Source: Gracilariopsis chorda
Lineage: Eukaryota > Rhodophyta > Florideophyceae > Gracilariales > Gracilariaceae
Length of the DNA: 64,000 bases
Assembly (NCBI GenBank): GCA_003194525.1
Contig: NBIV01000043.1
Span: 186,001 to 250,000, forward strand
Reading direction: 5' to 3'
Of the stretch, positions 10,570-21,257 are shown one piece after another. Under the pieces are notes generated by a model. The model ran no database searches, was not told the origin of the DNA, and saw only the letters and a program-made list of their open reading frames with translations. Position numbers and translations under genes: made by a program. Numbering within the stretch: the stretch's first letter is position 1; each line of letters begins with the position of its first letter.

Positions 10570-11569
10570 TTTCGAACGCCGTGAATTATGGAGATTTTTG
10601 GAGAACCAATTGCCGCACAGTGAAATTCTCTAGATCACTGTAGAACCTCACCCAGCTAATTGAAGAGATTCACCGTACATGTTTCTCAAATGCTCAAAAC
10701 AAAAGAGGTCTTTACGTAGACGTTTGCTTCAGATACCATGATTTCGCGTTCTCTTCAATTTTTTGCAACTCAACTACAGAAATTGTCGCCCTGACCAAAA
10801 CACGTTTGGAATGCCAAAAACTTCAACACGAAAAGCACACTGGTTTTCAACATAACCCACACTATTTTGAAACTTTTGTTCCACCCTTTTTTGTTAACAC
10901 TTTTCTGCCTCGTTTAATACAATCACTGCATAAGCAAATACAACAATATGTAGCTTTCGCCTTCACCAGTACATGAAATGAAAGATTTGCCAACCTTTTC
11001 GTAGTATCATCATCTCTTTCATAGTTCTGTAATACATTTTTTGTGTACATCAGTTTCATCACAACAATTTCCGAAAGATTAGATGATGGTAAAGCTGATG
11101 ACGTTTTCTGCACGGAGAAACGCGTTTATTCCACTGCAAACGCTTTTGCCAAATTCTTTTCAAAGGAATAAAATGACATGCACTTTATATCATTATGTCG
11201 TAAGTTTCTGTAGCTCCTTTTCTGTATGGTTTTTTGGTCTCCAGTTGTTAAAATCAAGTCTATATTACGAGCAGTAAGCAATCTGAATACAATTCCTGCA
11301 TTCTTAACCTGAGCACAGATTAGTCTTCAAATAACGCTGAAAATCGGGTTTCCAGATGAAGTTGCATACGACAAGTTCTTCATGTTTCGACTAGATTCAT
11401 CTACGTCTTCTTTTAAATAATTCGAGTAAACCAGACACGTCAATTGTATCATTCGAGCGGTAACAAGCGGTCCTTGCTTCGAGCAAAGATCTTTTCAGGC
11501 ATTGCTTAGGTTATAGAATGAACCGAAAGAGAACAAATCAGTGGCATATGCTTTCTCCAAAAGATCGCC

Positions 11570-13872
11570 TTAGGCTTCCGGAATGTGTTTTGCTTCATGC
11601 CCAACCCATTTAAATGCAAATCTTTGTATACCAGACAAACAGAATTTGTAGCTAGCCAAGACTTCTCGAGAGAATTCGAGTAGTACAGCGCATATTATAC
11701 CACCCAAGCCAGTGTTGCTGCCTTTTGCAACAACAAAAATGACTTTCTCATTCCCCAGCACGGCTGCGTAATGTATGCATTGCAGTCGATAGGCTGATGT
11801 CGGTACCAGTTTATGAAATAGTTTTGTAGCATACTCCGAGAAGCCATTACCAGACAAATGCACAATTTCACAGTAGCTTTCACAAACGCTCTTTGCGGCC
11901 TGAATCGTTCTCAACGAGGTCATTGTCTTTATCTCAACGGCCATAGCATTTTTTTGTCTGCCATCCCGGTACCCTACAAGTTCATCAGGACTACCAGCCA
12001 AAAGCAAGACATCTTTTCCTCCCAGTAACCTCACAGTTCTAATATGCTCAATAGTGATGCTCCTGTTTTATTTCTCACGCGTGTTATAGTCTGTCTGGAA
12101 TGCTTCCCCTCGTGACCCAAGTTTCTTTGCGAAGAAGTTTTGGAGCAGCTTTAATATTTTGCTTTCATTCACAGGTCCTTCTTCCATTCCTGATGTAACA
12201 GTCAAAGGCTTCATAAACCATGCCCCAAGCGACGCCTCAAACAACCGTTTGCGAAACCCTTCTGTACGAGACTCCCATTGCTGCGTCTCACTCATTTCTT
12301 GCACCGCTTGTGCTGGAACCGGTAATGTGAGTGATCGATCTGCTACAGCGTTCTGTAGGTCAAGAACTTTGTCATTTAATTGCTGCTTAAGAAGTGATGA
12401 GGGTTGGCGCTGCCCTACTCTTCGAAGAATTGTCAGCAATTCTTCCTTCCGTAGGAGACGCAAATTATCCTCTGTTGCCTCCATTACTTGCTGAACTGCT
12501 TCATATCTGCCATTTTCATCGCTCTCATAGTTTGTTTCCCGCATTCCAAAAACATTGATCACCTCTTTCCACTTACTTCGTATTATCTCTTCGGCACCCT
12601 CTCTCTCTGACAGTAACGCTGTTGCGCCGTGCATAATAACATTTCCTTTCAATACCTCTGCGGCGCACCTCAGACTCTGTTCAAATTCTATACAAAACGC
12701 TGTAAGAAAACCATGAGTCGTCCTAGATGTGAACCAAAATGCCCGCGCAAGAAACCATCCGGAATCGTCTGATTGTAGTATGGTATACCGTTCTCCTCTG
12801 ATCTTGCATAAGAAAATGTATAAAGGGCATATCCGAGAGGAGCGAGCAGCTTGCCCCCGACTATGGCCTTGATTCTCCTGAGCAGCATAACACACGAAGT
12901 GTAAGTCACGAATTTCTTCCACTGTTAGACAACGTCCAGTAAACTCTGTCCATGGGATCAAAGTAAACCGATCTGCCCCGAATAACTTCTGATTGTTAAG
13001 ATATACTGAGGCAATGCGGCCCGAGAAGCTCTCGCGGTAAACCATGGCCTGCACCTCTCTCCCAGACTTTTCTTTTGCTCATCGGGTGGAACTGTACACC
13101 ACTCTGCACCCTTTTTCCTGGACTACCATGCCCTTGTGCCTTTTCCGCACCAGACGCTCCCCAAAAACAAACTGGTAATCAAGATTTCTCTTGTGCATAC
13201 CGATTCCTGTCGCACCACGTCTGTCATTGATATATTTAATGGATTCAGCTCCGTTGTATCCGCGATCTGCTGCAAACATTGCATCCCCCATGGCCTGAGT
13301 AGAGCCTCGTGTTGCCGCGCCCTGAACTAATTGCCCAAGCCGCTCCCAGACGTCAATCATTTTCTCCGCCAGTCTTGAGTATTGACTTGCAATGAATGCC
13401 GAATTCAAAGCGCACCATTCATGAGCTTACTTGGCTCCACAAACAAGCCAGCCCAGTAGTCCGCTGTTGCAATTTGTGTGGCCTCGAGCGCATTTAGCAC
13501 ATGCGTATGCGCCTTATAGTTGCGCAAGTCTTGCACTTCACTGCCATCGACTACCATGCCCGAGGGAGTAAACGAATTAGATTCGAAGTTGTGTTCTTGT
13601 TGAACACTACTTCCTGCGGCGCTATATGTCTTGTCCGACCTACTAATGTGGCTTTCGTTCATGTTGTCTGCGTTACTGTTTCCCAACGCTAACTGGTTGC
13701 AATCGAACATTACGTTGTGGTGGTGGCTTTCTGAAGACCCACTGGCGCGAAACTCAGTGTGCATGTCGTTATTATTGCATGTTAACTGCCCAGAAATACT
13801 TTGCAAACACTGCGATGACGTTACGGGTCGTGCATCGGAGTGGCTTTGAGCGTCGACACAAGTTTTATTCAC
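11570..13872 (-). pseudogene. Transposase fused to PD-(D/E)XK-like nuclease
   Basis: From 13408 to 11570 one frame runs for about 610 codons with only two in-frame stops (TGA at 13079-13081, TAA at 12066-12068). A Ser/Asn-rich upstream frame (13872-13405) overlaps its start in another frame. The first part holds MFAADRGYNGAESIKYI then GIGMHKRN, a pattern like the second acidic segment of piggyBac/IS4-type transposases. The middle has SDDSGWFLARAFWFTS and SKWKEVINVFGM, and I recall such a module from large transposon families of oomycetes and diatoms. The last part has GSPDELVGY followed by AVEIKTM, the D...ExK core of a PD-(D/E)XK nuclease, then YRLQCIHYAAVL, a typical following helix. The nuclease might process ends or copy DNA. 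The lack of frame shifts across this long stretch supports a single fused protein. Confidence 0.6.
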
Positions 13873-14158
13873 CTCTGCAGTGCAGTTTTCGATTGTTATT
13901 GTTCGGTTGCGGGCGTCTGCACTGCGATGAGCACGTGTGCAAGTTGGACGAAGGGGAGTTGAGTGGTGAGCTATAGCTGGTCAGTCTTGAAGGACTGAAG
14001 CGAATGTTCTCTCGAGATCGTCAAGGAATAATGCTACCGTCGGAGAGGGTCAGAGAATATCTTCGAGGCTCATAGAGCAAACATCACCCAGCGTCGAGAG
14101 ACGTTATCTCTGTAACCGATAATTCACCAAAATTCTGCAAAACTCACCTTACTTTTAT

Positions 14159-14191
14159 GTGAACTAAAATGTTCACTCTGTGAGCACGGGG
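14159..14191 (-). repeat. Right terminal inverted repeat, piggyBac-like element
   Basis: It ends AGCACGGGG and is followed by the target copy TTAT. The match to the left arm is interrupted only by a five-base block and one single change. Confidence 0.85.
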
Positions 14192-14195
14192 TTAT

Positions 14196-15404
14196 CCCCA
14201 TTTCAAATTAAAATACAGGAGTAGTCAATCTACTTGGAGCAGAAGAAAGCAGTGGGGTAACTCAGCAACTTTGTGGAATATATGCAGTAGAAACTCACAG
14301 ACCAAGCCACAACAGTCGTCCATTTTGGAATTGGATAGATGGGAAAAATTCACAACAATACGGCTGGGTTTTTTATGAGTTTGGCATGGGTGTAGTGATT
14401 GAGAAACTGTCTAATGACGCCAAAACTTATGAAGACGGTCGTGGTCATCGTTCAGAGCTCTGATACCTGGTCGAGTAGTTCGGAAACCACTTCTGGTGGT
14501 TCAGATATGTAGTGGAAGGAAAATGCTTTCAAGTTGTGTCCCATATTCGAAAGATAACCATTCAATCATATAGAGCGTATTTCGTGCAGTGTGACATAAG
14601 CGCGGCAACAGGTTGCGTGAGTTTAAATTCACGCGTTACCTCCATTTCGAGACACGGAGCAAACGGCTGTGATTAGGCATGTAATAGGAGAGATTGCTGT
14701 AGGGGTTCTTGGCGCGAACCAGGAATTCGGAGATCTGCTGCTGGGTATCACAGGGGAGATAAATCAATAAGTTCTACACAAATAGGCGCTTACAACGATT
14801 TTGATAAAAGTACAAAAGTGATCTGAGAATAGTTTGGACGAGTTGCCTGCGGAGTGGCGTCGGATTAGATATGGAAAGTAGGAGCAAGAGACTGTGAATC
14901 AGATTCTAAACCATACGGTTTTCGAAGAGTGTCCGGATATTCGGCGCGTTGGAGATGATTTGTACTTTTGAAATTTAACTTGATTCAAAAAGCAGGGCAA
15001 AACAAGGCGCTGAGGAATGCTCCAAACCCAACTGTAAAAGGAAATTTTCGTTTCCATATGTCGACGTTTTCGCGTTGTTTGTTGACATATGAGCGGTGCC
15101 GCCGTTTTTGTACATTTTACTCAGCAATGCGTTCGTGACTCCTTAGCAGAGAACAATACCAGTGGGGAGGGGCACGATTTAGTGCGTATTTAAATAGTGC
15201 CACCTACGGTATTGTGCCGCCAAAATCAAATGGCACCAAACTGGCGGAATATGAGGGTTCTGAAACAGATGGGTGCAAAACTCACAAACATAGCAAAAGG
15301 CAATTGTTGAAAATGCAATACGGCTCGAGAGTAATACGTGTGATAACATACCTGGACTTGTCGCATCAGATTTTGATAATGACAGTGAAAAGACTATTTG
15401 CAAA
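14196..15404. other. Unassigned decayed sequence with a gag-like fragment
   Basis: Plus-strand text near 14310-14460 reads like an eroded protein (WNWIDGKNS, YGWVFYEFGMGVVIEKL) but I do not recognise it. Near 15010-15165 (minus) the sequence is clearly related to 55610-55730, the start of a gag-like gene. That fossil fragment keeps both upstream sequence and the first twenty or so codons. No intact gene is present. Confidence 0.5.
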
Positions 15405-15640
15405 CAAGGGAAAGCTGCCTTTGGCCGCAAGTAGCGCTTTGCGCCACGACCGAGAGTTTGCATAATATATCCGCAAGAATTTGGGTTAGCGCATAACAAA
15501 ACTCTCCCAAATCAGTGATGGTTTTCTAAAAAGCCTACTGTTTCTTTTGAAACAGAGTTTTTGATGCTTATGAGCAATTGATGGACATTTTGCGCATAAC
15601 GGGTCGTGCTGTCCTTACTATGAAGCAGTAAAACTTTTAA
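15345..15640 (-). repeat. Long inverted duplicate, partner at 16318-16605
   Basis: About 290 bp here match, inverted, the block at 16318-16605. The repeat contains the 3' end of the older Helitron (coding tail, GC-rich hairpin, terminus at 15405) plus about 60 bp of the DNA beyond that terminus. Similarity stops abruptly on both sides. Confidence 0.8.
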
Positions 15641-15843
15641 ATCATTCAAAGATGCTGCAAATACCAATTTGATAAAAAACTGTCAGCGCTTGTCTTTCAC
15701 ATCTGCGAACTTAGAGACCAATTCAATGTGATGCAGGTAAAAACCTTAGCTGAATATTCCTTTCTTCGTCGATGCTCGAAGGTCAAATCACCTTGCGAGA
15801 AATGCTGGTAACAATAAATATCTTTCTATTTTACAAGTGGTGA
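15480..15843 (-). pseudogene. Helitron 2 helicase, last segment
   Basis: On the minus strand the reading IFIVTSISRKVI, then KFADVKDKR, then FFIKLVFAAS follows the same order as the Helitron 3 helicase (FIVTSISRRVI, GFADVKIQ, FPFRLAFAT). The tail ISIKNSVSKETVGFLE is the family's C-terminus. It directly continues the segment that ends at 16642 once the 798-bp insertion is skipped. Several stops are present. Confidence 0.75.
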
Positions 15844-16071
15844 CAAGTAGAAGCGGCCTTCGGCCGCGGGCCGCGCTAGGCGCCGCTGAATAGGGGTGAC
15901 TTTGGGGTCTCTGCAGGCCGTCTTGTGCTCGTTATCTCTCACAAACGGCCTGCAAACCAATGAGGGCCGCCGCGCTGAGAGTGAATATGGAATAGTGTTG
16001 CAGTTGAGCGCCCGCGCGTTGGTGATTGGCTGACACTGCAGTTGTGTATGTAGAGTACAGTAGATTGTAAT

Positions 16072-16147
16072 TGGCTGGCACTGCCAAAATAACTGCAGTG
16101 CCAGCCACTGCGCAACAGTGTGGCTGGCACTGCTGCAGTGCCTGCCA
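16072..16147. repeat. Palindromic GCAGTGCCAGCCA cluster
   Basis: Perfect 13-bp arms TGGCTGGCACTGC (16072-16084) and GCAGTGCCAGCCA (16095-16107) are followed by a second, near-perfect palindrome at 16121-16147. Related words recur in the 5' part of Helitron 1 (near 17110-17230), along with CAG/CTG runs in both elements (16175-16215 and 17020-17095). Confidence 0.85.
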
Positions 16148-16317
16148 CTCAGCAGCTGTAGCAATCAACATGCAGCAGCAGCCAAAGAGCTCTGAGCTTT
16201 GCTGCTGCTGCTGAATTTTTTAATTGGCGCGGAGGCGTGAAAATTGCATGCACTGAAGGGGGGATGGGGTGGAAGGGGGTTTTTTGGCGCAACGCCTCCC
16301 GTCAATCGACAACTCCC

Positions 16318-16605
16318 CCCAATTTCATAATAAGGACGACACGACCCATTATGCGCAAAATGTCCATCAAATGCCCATAAGCATCAAAAAATCTGTTTCA
16401 AAAGAAACAGTAGGCTTTTTAGAGCATCGTCACTGATTTGGGGGAGTTGTTTTTGCGCAAACCCAAATTTATGCGGATATATTATGCGCACTCTCGGTCG
16501 CGGCGCAAAGTGCTGCCTGTGGACAAAGTCAGCTTTCTCCTGTTTGCAAATAGTCTTTTCACCGTCATTATCAAAATCTGATGCAAAAAGTCTAGGTATG
16601 TTATA
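16318..16605 (+). repeat. Inverted copy of the Helitron 2 3' end and its flank
   Basis: In plus orientation it reads the coding tail (ISIKKSVSKETVGFLE, stop), the GC-rich hairpin, a terminus CTCCTG, and then TTTGCAAATAGTC plus about 50 bp that match the outside flank of Helitron 2 at 15345-15404. It lies wholly inside the 798-bp non-autonomous Helitron. Confidence 0.78.
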
Positions 16606-16641
16606 CATGTGTAAATCATTGTAGTACGGGGGGTGTTGACA

Positions 16642-16857
16642 TAATGGATATTTTGAATCATAATAACAGAAACGCCGTACCTCAGTTTCAAATGATGGTG
16701 TGGGACTCGAGTTCGATCGTAGTTATACGTTATTTTAGGTCTTATATTAGTATTTATGTGAACGTTTTCACGGTTTGAACCATGATAGAGATTGATTTTT
16801 GTTGCAGACTTCAAGACAAAGATCCTTCCAGTAAAGAACTACAATGCATTTAGGTTA
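16642..16857 (-). pseudogene. Helitron 2 helicase, middle segment
   Basis: Minus-strand reading NLNAL, then GRIFVLKSATKI, then RTRVPHHHLKLRYGVSVIMI matches the Helitron 3 helicase (NQNAL, SATTIV, GVPRHHLKLKVVVPVMVI). Its upstream end joins in frame to 23368 (IVDKH) and its downstream end to 15843. It is a stranded exon-like piece with at least one stop. Confidence 0.8.
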
Positions 16858-17299
16858 TCTCAACACCCCCCGTACTATAATGATGTTCTCATGTATGAAG
16901 CGGTTGTTATTGATTGACGGGAGAAGTTGCGCCAGCAAATCTCCTGGCATGCCCCCTTCAGCGTGTTCAAAAACTTCTTTTCGCGCAACGTCTCCCTGCC
17001 ATTCAAAACATTCACCACCACCAGCAGCAGCATCAGCAGCAGCAAAGCTAAAAGCTTATTGGCTGCTGCTGTTTGTTGACTGCCACTGCTGCTGAATGGT
17101 TGGCCTTACAGTAAATGACTGCAGTGCCAGCCAGTCAGCAGTAGCTGGCTTGCGCGACACGTGGCTGCCTTTTTGCACTGCACCAGTGCAGCACAACGCA
17201 GTGAGCATATATACTGCACTGGCGCAGTGCCGAATTCGTCTCCCCTGCTGACAATAACCACTATTTTTCATCCCATTCAGGCTTGGCCAATAGCGCAGT

Positions 17300-17885
17300 G
17301 TAGTAACCTTTTGCTACTTTGGGCACTGTTGCTGGCCTGAGACCTAGACTAGGCCGAGCTCGTGTGCATTTCGCCACAAGAGTAACCCACTAAGTACCAC
17401 GGTTCTAGGAAAGTTCAGGAGCTCCTCTGAGGTATACTGATCGTTTGACGGCGATCCAGGAAGTCTCGGGGTTTCTTGGACCTAATACCAGATTGCTGTG
17501 CAGGGTCTGGGGCGGCCGCCGTTTCGTACGTCTTGGGGCCGGAAAGCACACTTCGGTATGTGAGTAAAGGCAGACCAATCCTTACAACTGGACGCGGGTT
17601 AAACATCAAATGGCTTGAAAACCAGCTGGACACACTCCACCCTTCATAATCCAACAGGAGTTTGTTGAGAGTCCTTGTGCTGCGCACGACTGCATGTGGT
17701 AAATATAAGTCTTGGGGCAATATTTTTTATTGCTCATGCGACTATGCCCGGTGGGTGCAAAGGAACAAACTGCAACCATTTTTTCACTTTCAAATTTGTG
17801 TTAAATTGGAGATTAATCTGGAACCCTTTCAAATGTTTTAGCGGTTTCAAAAAATTGAATTGATTGTTTCTTTTTTAGTTAAACT
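17300..17885. other. Helitron 1 non-coding leader
   Basis: No gene is recognised. A 101-codon minus-strand frame at 17415-17720 (DYEGWSVSSWF, RIGLPLLTYRSVLSGPKTYE) has a natural-looking composition and might be a captured fragment, but I cannot name it. Confidence 0.35.
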
Positions 17886-17888
17886 TAA

Positions 17889-18500
17889 ATGACGCGAGGA
17901 GGTCCACGTCCAAACTCTGTTGTGGCCAAACCGAACTCTGGAGGTGCTTGAGCAAACGCTGGAGGCGCCAGAGCCAATTCAGGAAGGGCCAGAGCCGATT
18001 CCGGTGGTGCCAAAGCCAATTCGGGAATGGCCAGAGTGAACTCAGGTGGCGCAAGGCGAGGAGCTGGACGACCTCGACGATTACGAGTTCCTCCTGCTAC
18101 AGATGAGATGCCAGTAAATGAGAGCGGAGCGCATGTGCAAGGACTCATTGTTCCGGCCGTGGAAGAGGACGGAATTACTCCTGCACCCACGTGCGTCACT
18201 GGGGCAAGTGGTTCCAGGCGCGCATCACGACCAACTTCCTCTCCTGTGCCTCCATCTCTTCCACCAATGCCTGCCCCTGCTTTCAACGATGAGGGCAACA
18301 CAACCGTTGAGTCAGACGCGCCTCCTCTGCTGCAAGTTGAAAAAGAAGAACAGATGCCCTTTCCGATGGAATTAGAGGAGGGCGAGATCAAGCATGATCC
18401 CTCACAGCCGCCGCAGCATGCTTCTCTGCCGCAAGTTGAAGAAGAACAACAGATGCCCATTCCGATAGCGGAAGAGGATGAGATCACTCCTGCTCCTTGA
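17889..18500 (+). pseudogene. Helitron 1 first ORF, repeat-rich basic/acidic protein
   Basis: The frame opens with ATG at 17889 and carries six or seven copies of a seven-residue unit like RANSGGA, ending in the AT-hook-like RRGAGRPRRL. A Pro/Glu-rich region follows with a repeated phrase (EEQMPFPMELEEGEI, EEQQMPIPIAEEDEI). One TGA interrupts the repeat region. The role is unknown; a basic GRP-type motif suggests DNA binding. It may be the N-terminal part of the Rep-helicase protein or a separate gene. Confidence 0.5.
17905..18055 (+). repeat. 21-bp imperfect tandem repeat inside Helitron 1 ORF
   Basis: Six to seven units of about 21 bp of the type GCC-AAT-TCA-GGA-AGG-GCC-AGA encode the 7-residue repeat. 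The units differ from each other at several positions, so the array is not a fresh expansion. Confidence 0.75.
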
Positions 18501-18884
18501 CACCCGCCGCAGTAGCAGCCGCAGCATTCAGAGTAGTAGCTTGATACGAAAACCATGCAGTGTGCTGGACGTCTGGATCGAGGACTGTATCGCGTGTACT
18601 ATGCGTAGGATACCGTGGGAGATGAAGCTTCGAATGATCCAGTCATCTGTGCAAGCGTTCCAGAGTTTGAGAGCCTTTCCACTGCAGGTCAAATGCCATG
18701 CCGAAGATGTGACGAGCACGCACAAAAGCTCTCCTCCTGCCCGTAACCGGCCTAGAAATTGAGAATTAATAGCTGCAAGAACTGCAGATGCGTTTTGCAT
18801 GGCAAGGAGACCAACGAGGTGTGCTGTGGAATGTGAAGAAAGCCAGGATGGGGCGTCACGTTCCGCAGAAGACATAGCAGCGAG

Positions 18885-21138
18885 TTGTTATGCAGTCTTT
18901 ATAGCCTTAGAGCCTTTAAAAGCTATTTCCTCCACTTGAATACGTTCTTTGCGAAGACTCAATCCTTCATGGACATGTCATACGTGATGGGAGGTGGTCC
19001 CTACTTTCTCCGACTTGAGGGCACCGCAGATCTTGCTCTGCCCAAGCAGAACCACAACAACATGCGCTACCGGTTTCTGTGGGGTACCTGTCCGCCTTCC
19101 TTGGATCCATCTATCTATGTGCATGCCAATCTTCGTGCGTTCATTCAGAAAAACAACATAAGAGACATCGTACCCAAGTTGTACGATGTGAACCAGCTGA
19201 AGCCAGACGTGGTGCGGGAACGTTACCGATCCATGCTTAACACGCAACCGAAACAACAAAAACAAAATGCGGAGACCGCCGTGGATATCAGCTTGCAAGC
19301 AGCAGAATATGGATTAATCGTACGTGGATACGAAGGAACGCGAAGTCCTACAGTCAGTACTCGTCATGCAGGTTCTGGCCCTCTCCCTGAAGATGTTCCT
19401 GGTGGGAGGCCAACCATGATGAGAACGCTCGTGGCTGATCCCACTGGAATGTAGCGAGTGGAGTCTCAGATACCGCGCTTGGTAGAAGGAACCGTAACCA
19501 AAGAACACACTGCAGTGACGACTGCTGTTGCTGCTGTAGCAGGGGCGACTGCGAATGCCGCAAACAATGCGCATGTGTGGTACCGACTTCTAATACCAGC
19601 ATCCAAACTTGCAGAAAAGGGCGCTTTCCCTCTTCTCAACCCGTACGGTGATCAGCACGAACCGTTTAGCACTGGCCTGTTTCTGGATGCAAGGAATTCC
19701 ACACAGCAAAGCTCAGGTCTCAGCATCAACGAATGAAAGCAACGAAACCTCACCTGGGCTGAGAACGCGAAGCGACGTCTGTACTCAGACAAAATCCTCC
19801 TAAACAGCGGACCGTTGATGCAGATGTGGATACTCCGCACGCACACAAAAATTGAGAACATGCAACTACGTTTCCTCAAGAGAGAACAACAGGCATGTAT
19901 TGTAAAAGAGCAAGAGATCCGGCAAGCACAACAGCAAACAGGTCATGTGTCACCATCCCAGTTCGTGCAAATGGGACGCATCTTTCTGCCCAATGACTCG
20001 GTCAAATCAGCAGCGTACTGGGAGAACAAGCGCATGGATGTACAGAAGATAGTAGGGCGGAGAGGACCATCTTCTCTGTTCATTACAATCACCATGAACA
20101 TCTGGATAGAGGACATACAGTGACTGGGGATGGACACCACTAATCGGGCCGCGTTCACGGCACAGAGTAACCCCCCCGCGACCGTTTGACCGAACGGATC
20201 TTATTTCAAGAGTGTACAACCAGTACGCAAACGACTTCATGAAGGAGTTGGAGAAGAACTCGGAGCACATACTTAAAAAGAAGTGCCTGGGGCTTGCATC
20301 AAAGCTCGAGTTTCAAGAGCGCAATGTGTCTCATCACCACATTCTCGTGTGGCTCGAAGGAGGCGTGATTGAAGACGTTCATTTGATCGACGAGCTGATT
20401 CATGCAGAACGTACACTTCCAGGCGAAGAAGATGCGTTGCGTGCCCTCATTCGTTCCATGCACAGGCACCGCCACTTCTTCTATTGCTGGAATTGCGCTG
20501 GGGGGTGCACGTTTGGATACGAACGCAACATGATTGTGCCGGAGATGTAAATTGAAGAACGCACGAATCGCGTGATCTACCACAGAAGAAGGCAACACGA
20601 CTTAAGGATTTTGCCGTACAACCCAACTCTGACCAAGAAGTACCGCTCTCTTATCAACTTCGAACTCACGCAGAGAGGGGGCGCAGTGGCTTATCTAATG
20701 AAGTACGCGTTCAAGCAGCCCAAAGCTGAGGACATGGTGCTCAATTTGAGTGGTGTTAATGAGAAAGACACACCGAACGAGCAGCAACAAGAGCCGCAGA
20801 TGCAGAACGACATTCGTGCATACATGCGAGCGCTTGTGGTAGGCGCCGTCAACGAAGCCTGGAGAATTTTCAAGTTTCGACCTGTTCACATCGTACCAAT
20901 AGTAGAACGACTGGCCATTCATTTGGAAGGAGAACGAAAGTTACTGCTCAGAGGTCCAAATCAAATCCATTCCGCATCGCATCCATCTACGCTGGAGAGA
21001 TACTTTGCAAGGCCCAAAGCATATGCGAACCTCGACTACCTTGCATATTTTGAAAACGTTCGATTGTATAGCACTCTTCCTGCCCGCTTGCTTAACCAAT
21101 GTGACAGAGACAGAACTCAGGTGCCCACAGACGACTGA
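18885..21138 (+). pseudogene. Helitron 1 Rep (HUH endonuclease) region
   Basis: Rep nicks and rejoins single strands in rolling-circle transposition. A Cys-rich piece lies before it (near 18700-18840). From 18960 the frame reads FMDMSYVMGGGPYFL, then GPSSLFITITMNIW (Helitron_like_N), YANDFMKEL, and the HUH motif HHHILVWLEGG near 20330. The catalytic two-tyrosine motif is AVAYLMKYAFK near 20690. The text is interrupted by in-frame stops at 19452, 19734, 20121, 20548 and 21136 and by a shift near 20185. The order and spacing of motifs are normal for Helitrons. The same protein continues into the helicase. Confidence 0.85.
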
Positions 21139-21257
21139 AATCCGCCCATGTACGTGGTACAGTGCATGGAAGACGAGCAGTGAGTCGCAATGATCAGACG
21201 TGTTTCACCGTCCGACATTGAGCTATGTGCTCTGCGCTTTTCTGCTCATGAATCAAC

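Larger units (their letters stand above)
10537..14191 (-). mobile_element. piggyBac-like DNA transposon with a nuclease domain
   Basis: The element is 3,655 bp and starts and ends CCCCGTGCT / AGCACGGGG. The 33-bp inverted repeats match at 27 positions, and the flanking copies TTAT lie at 10533-10536 and 14192-14195. A four-base TTAN target and CCC ends fit piggyBac, or less well Kolobok. Its coding strand is minus, from 13872 to 11570. The protein shows a DDE-like segment (FAADRGYNG) and a C-terminal PD-(D/E)XK-like nuclease. The roughly 1 kb between the coding end and the left repeat shows no gene. The superfamily name is an inference; the boundaries are seen directly. Confidence 0.75.
15844..16641 (-). 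mobile_element. Non-autonomous Helitron, 798 bp
   Basis: Read on the minus strand it starts TGTCAACACCCCCCGTACTA, nearly the same as the start of Helitron 1, and ends in the hairpin GCGGCC-GAA-GGCCGC followed by CTTCTACTTG. It sits exactly between an A and a T of the Helitron 2 helicase gene, whose frame resumes across the gap (IHY then HHL). It has no gene of its own. Its first 320 bp contain an inverted copy of the 3' end and 3' flank of Helitron 2, and its middle contains palindromic TGGCTGGCACTGC motifs. Confidence 0.85.

Noticed and set aside
17885-18556. 223-codon minus-strand frame, Ser/Cys/Gly-rich
   Set aside because: It is the reverse of the repeat-rich Helitron ORF, whose plus-strand reading makes better sense.
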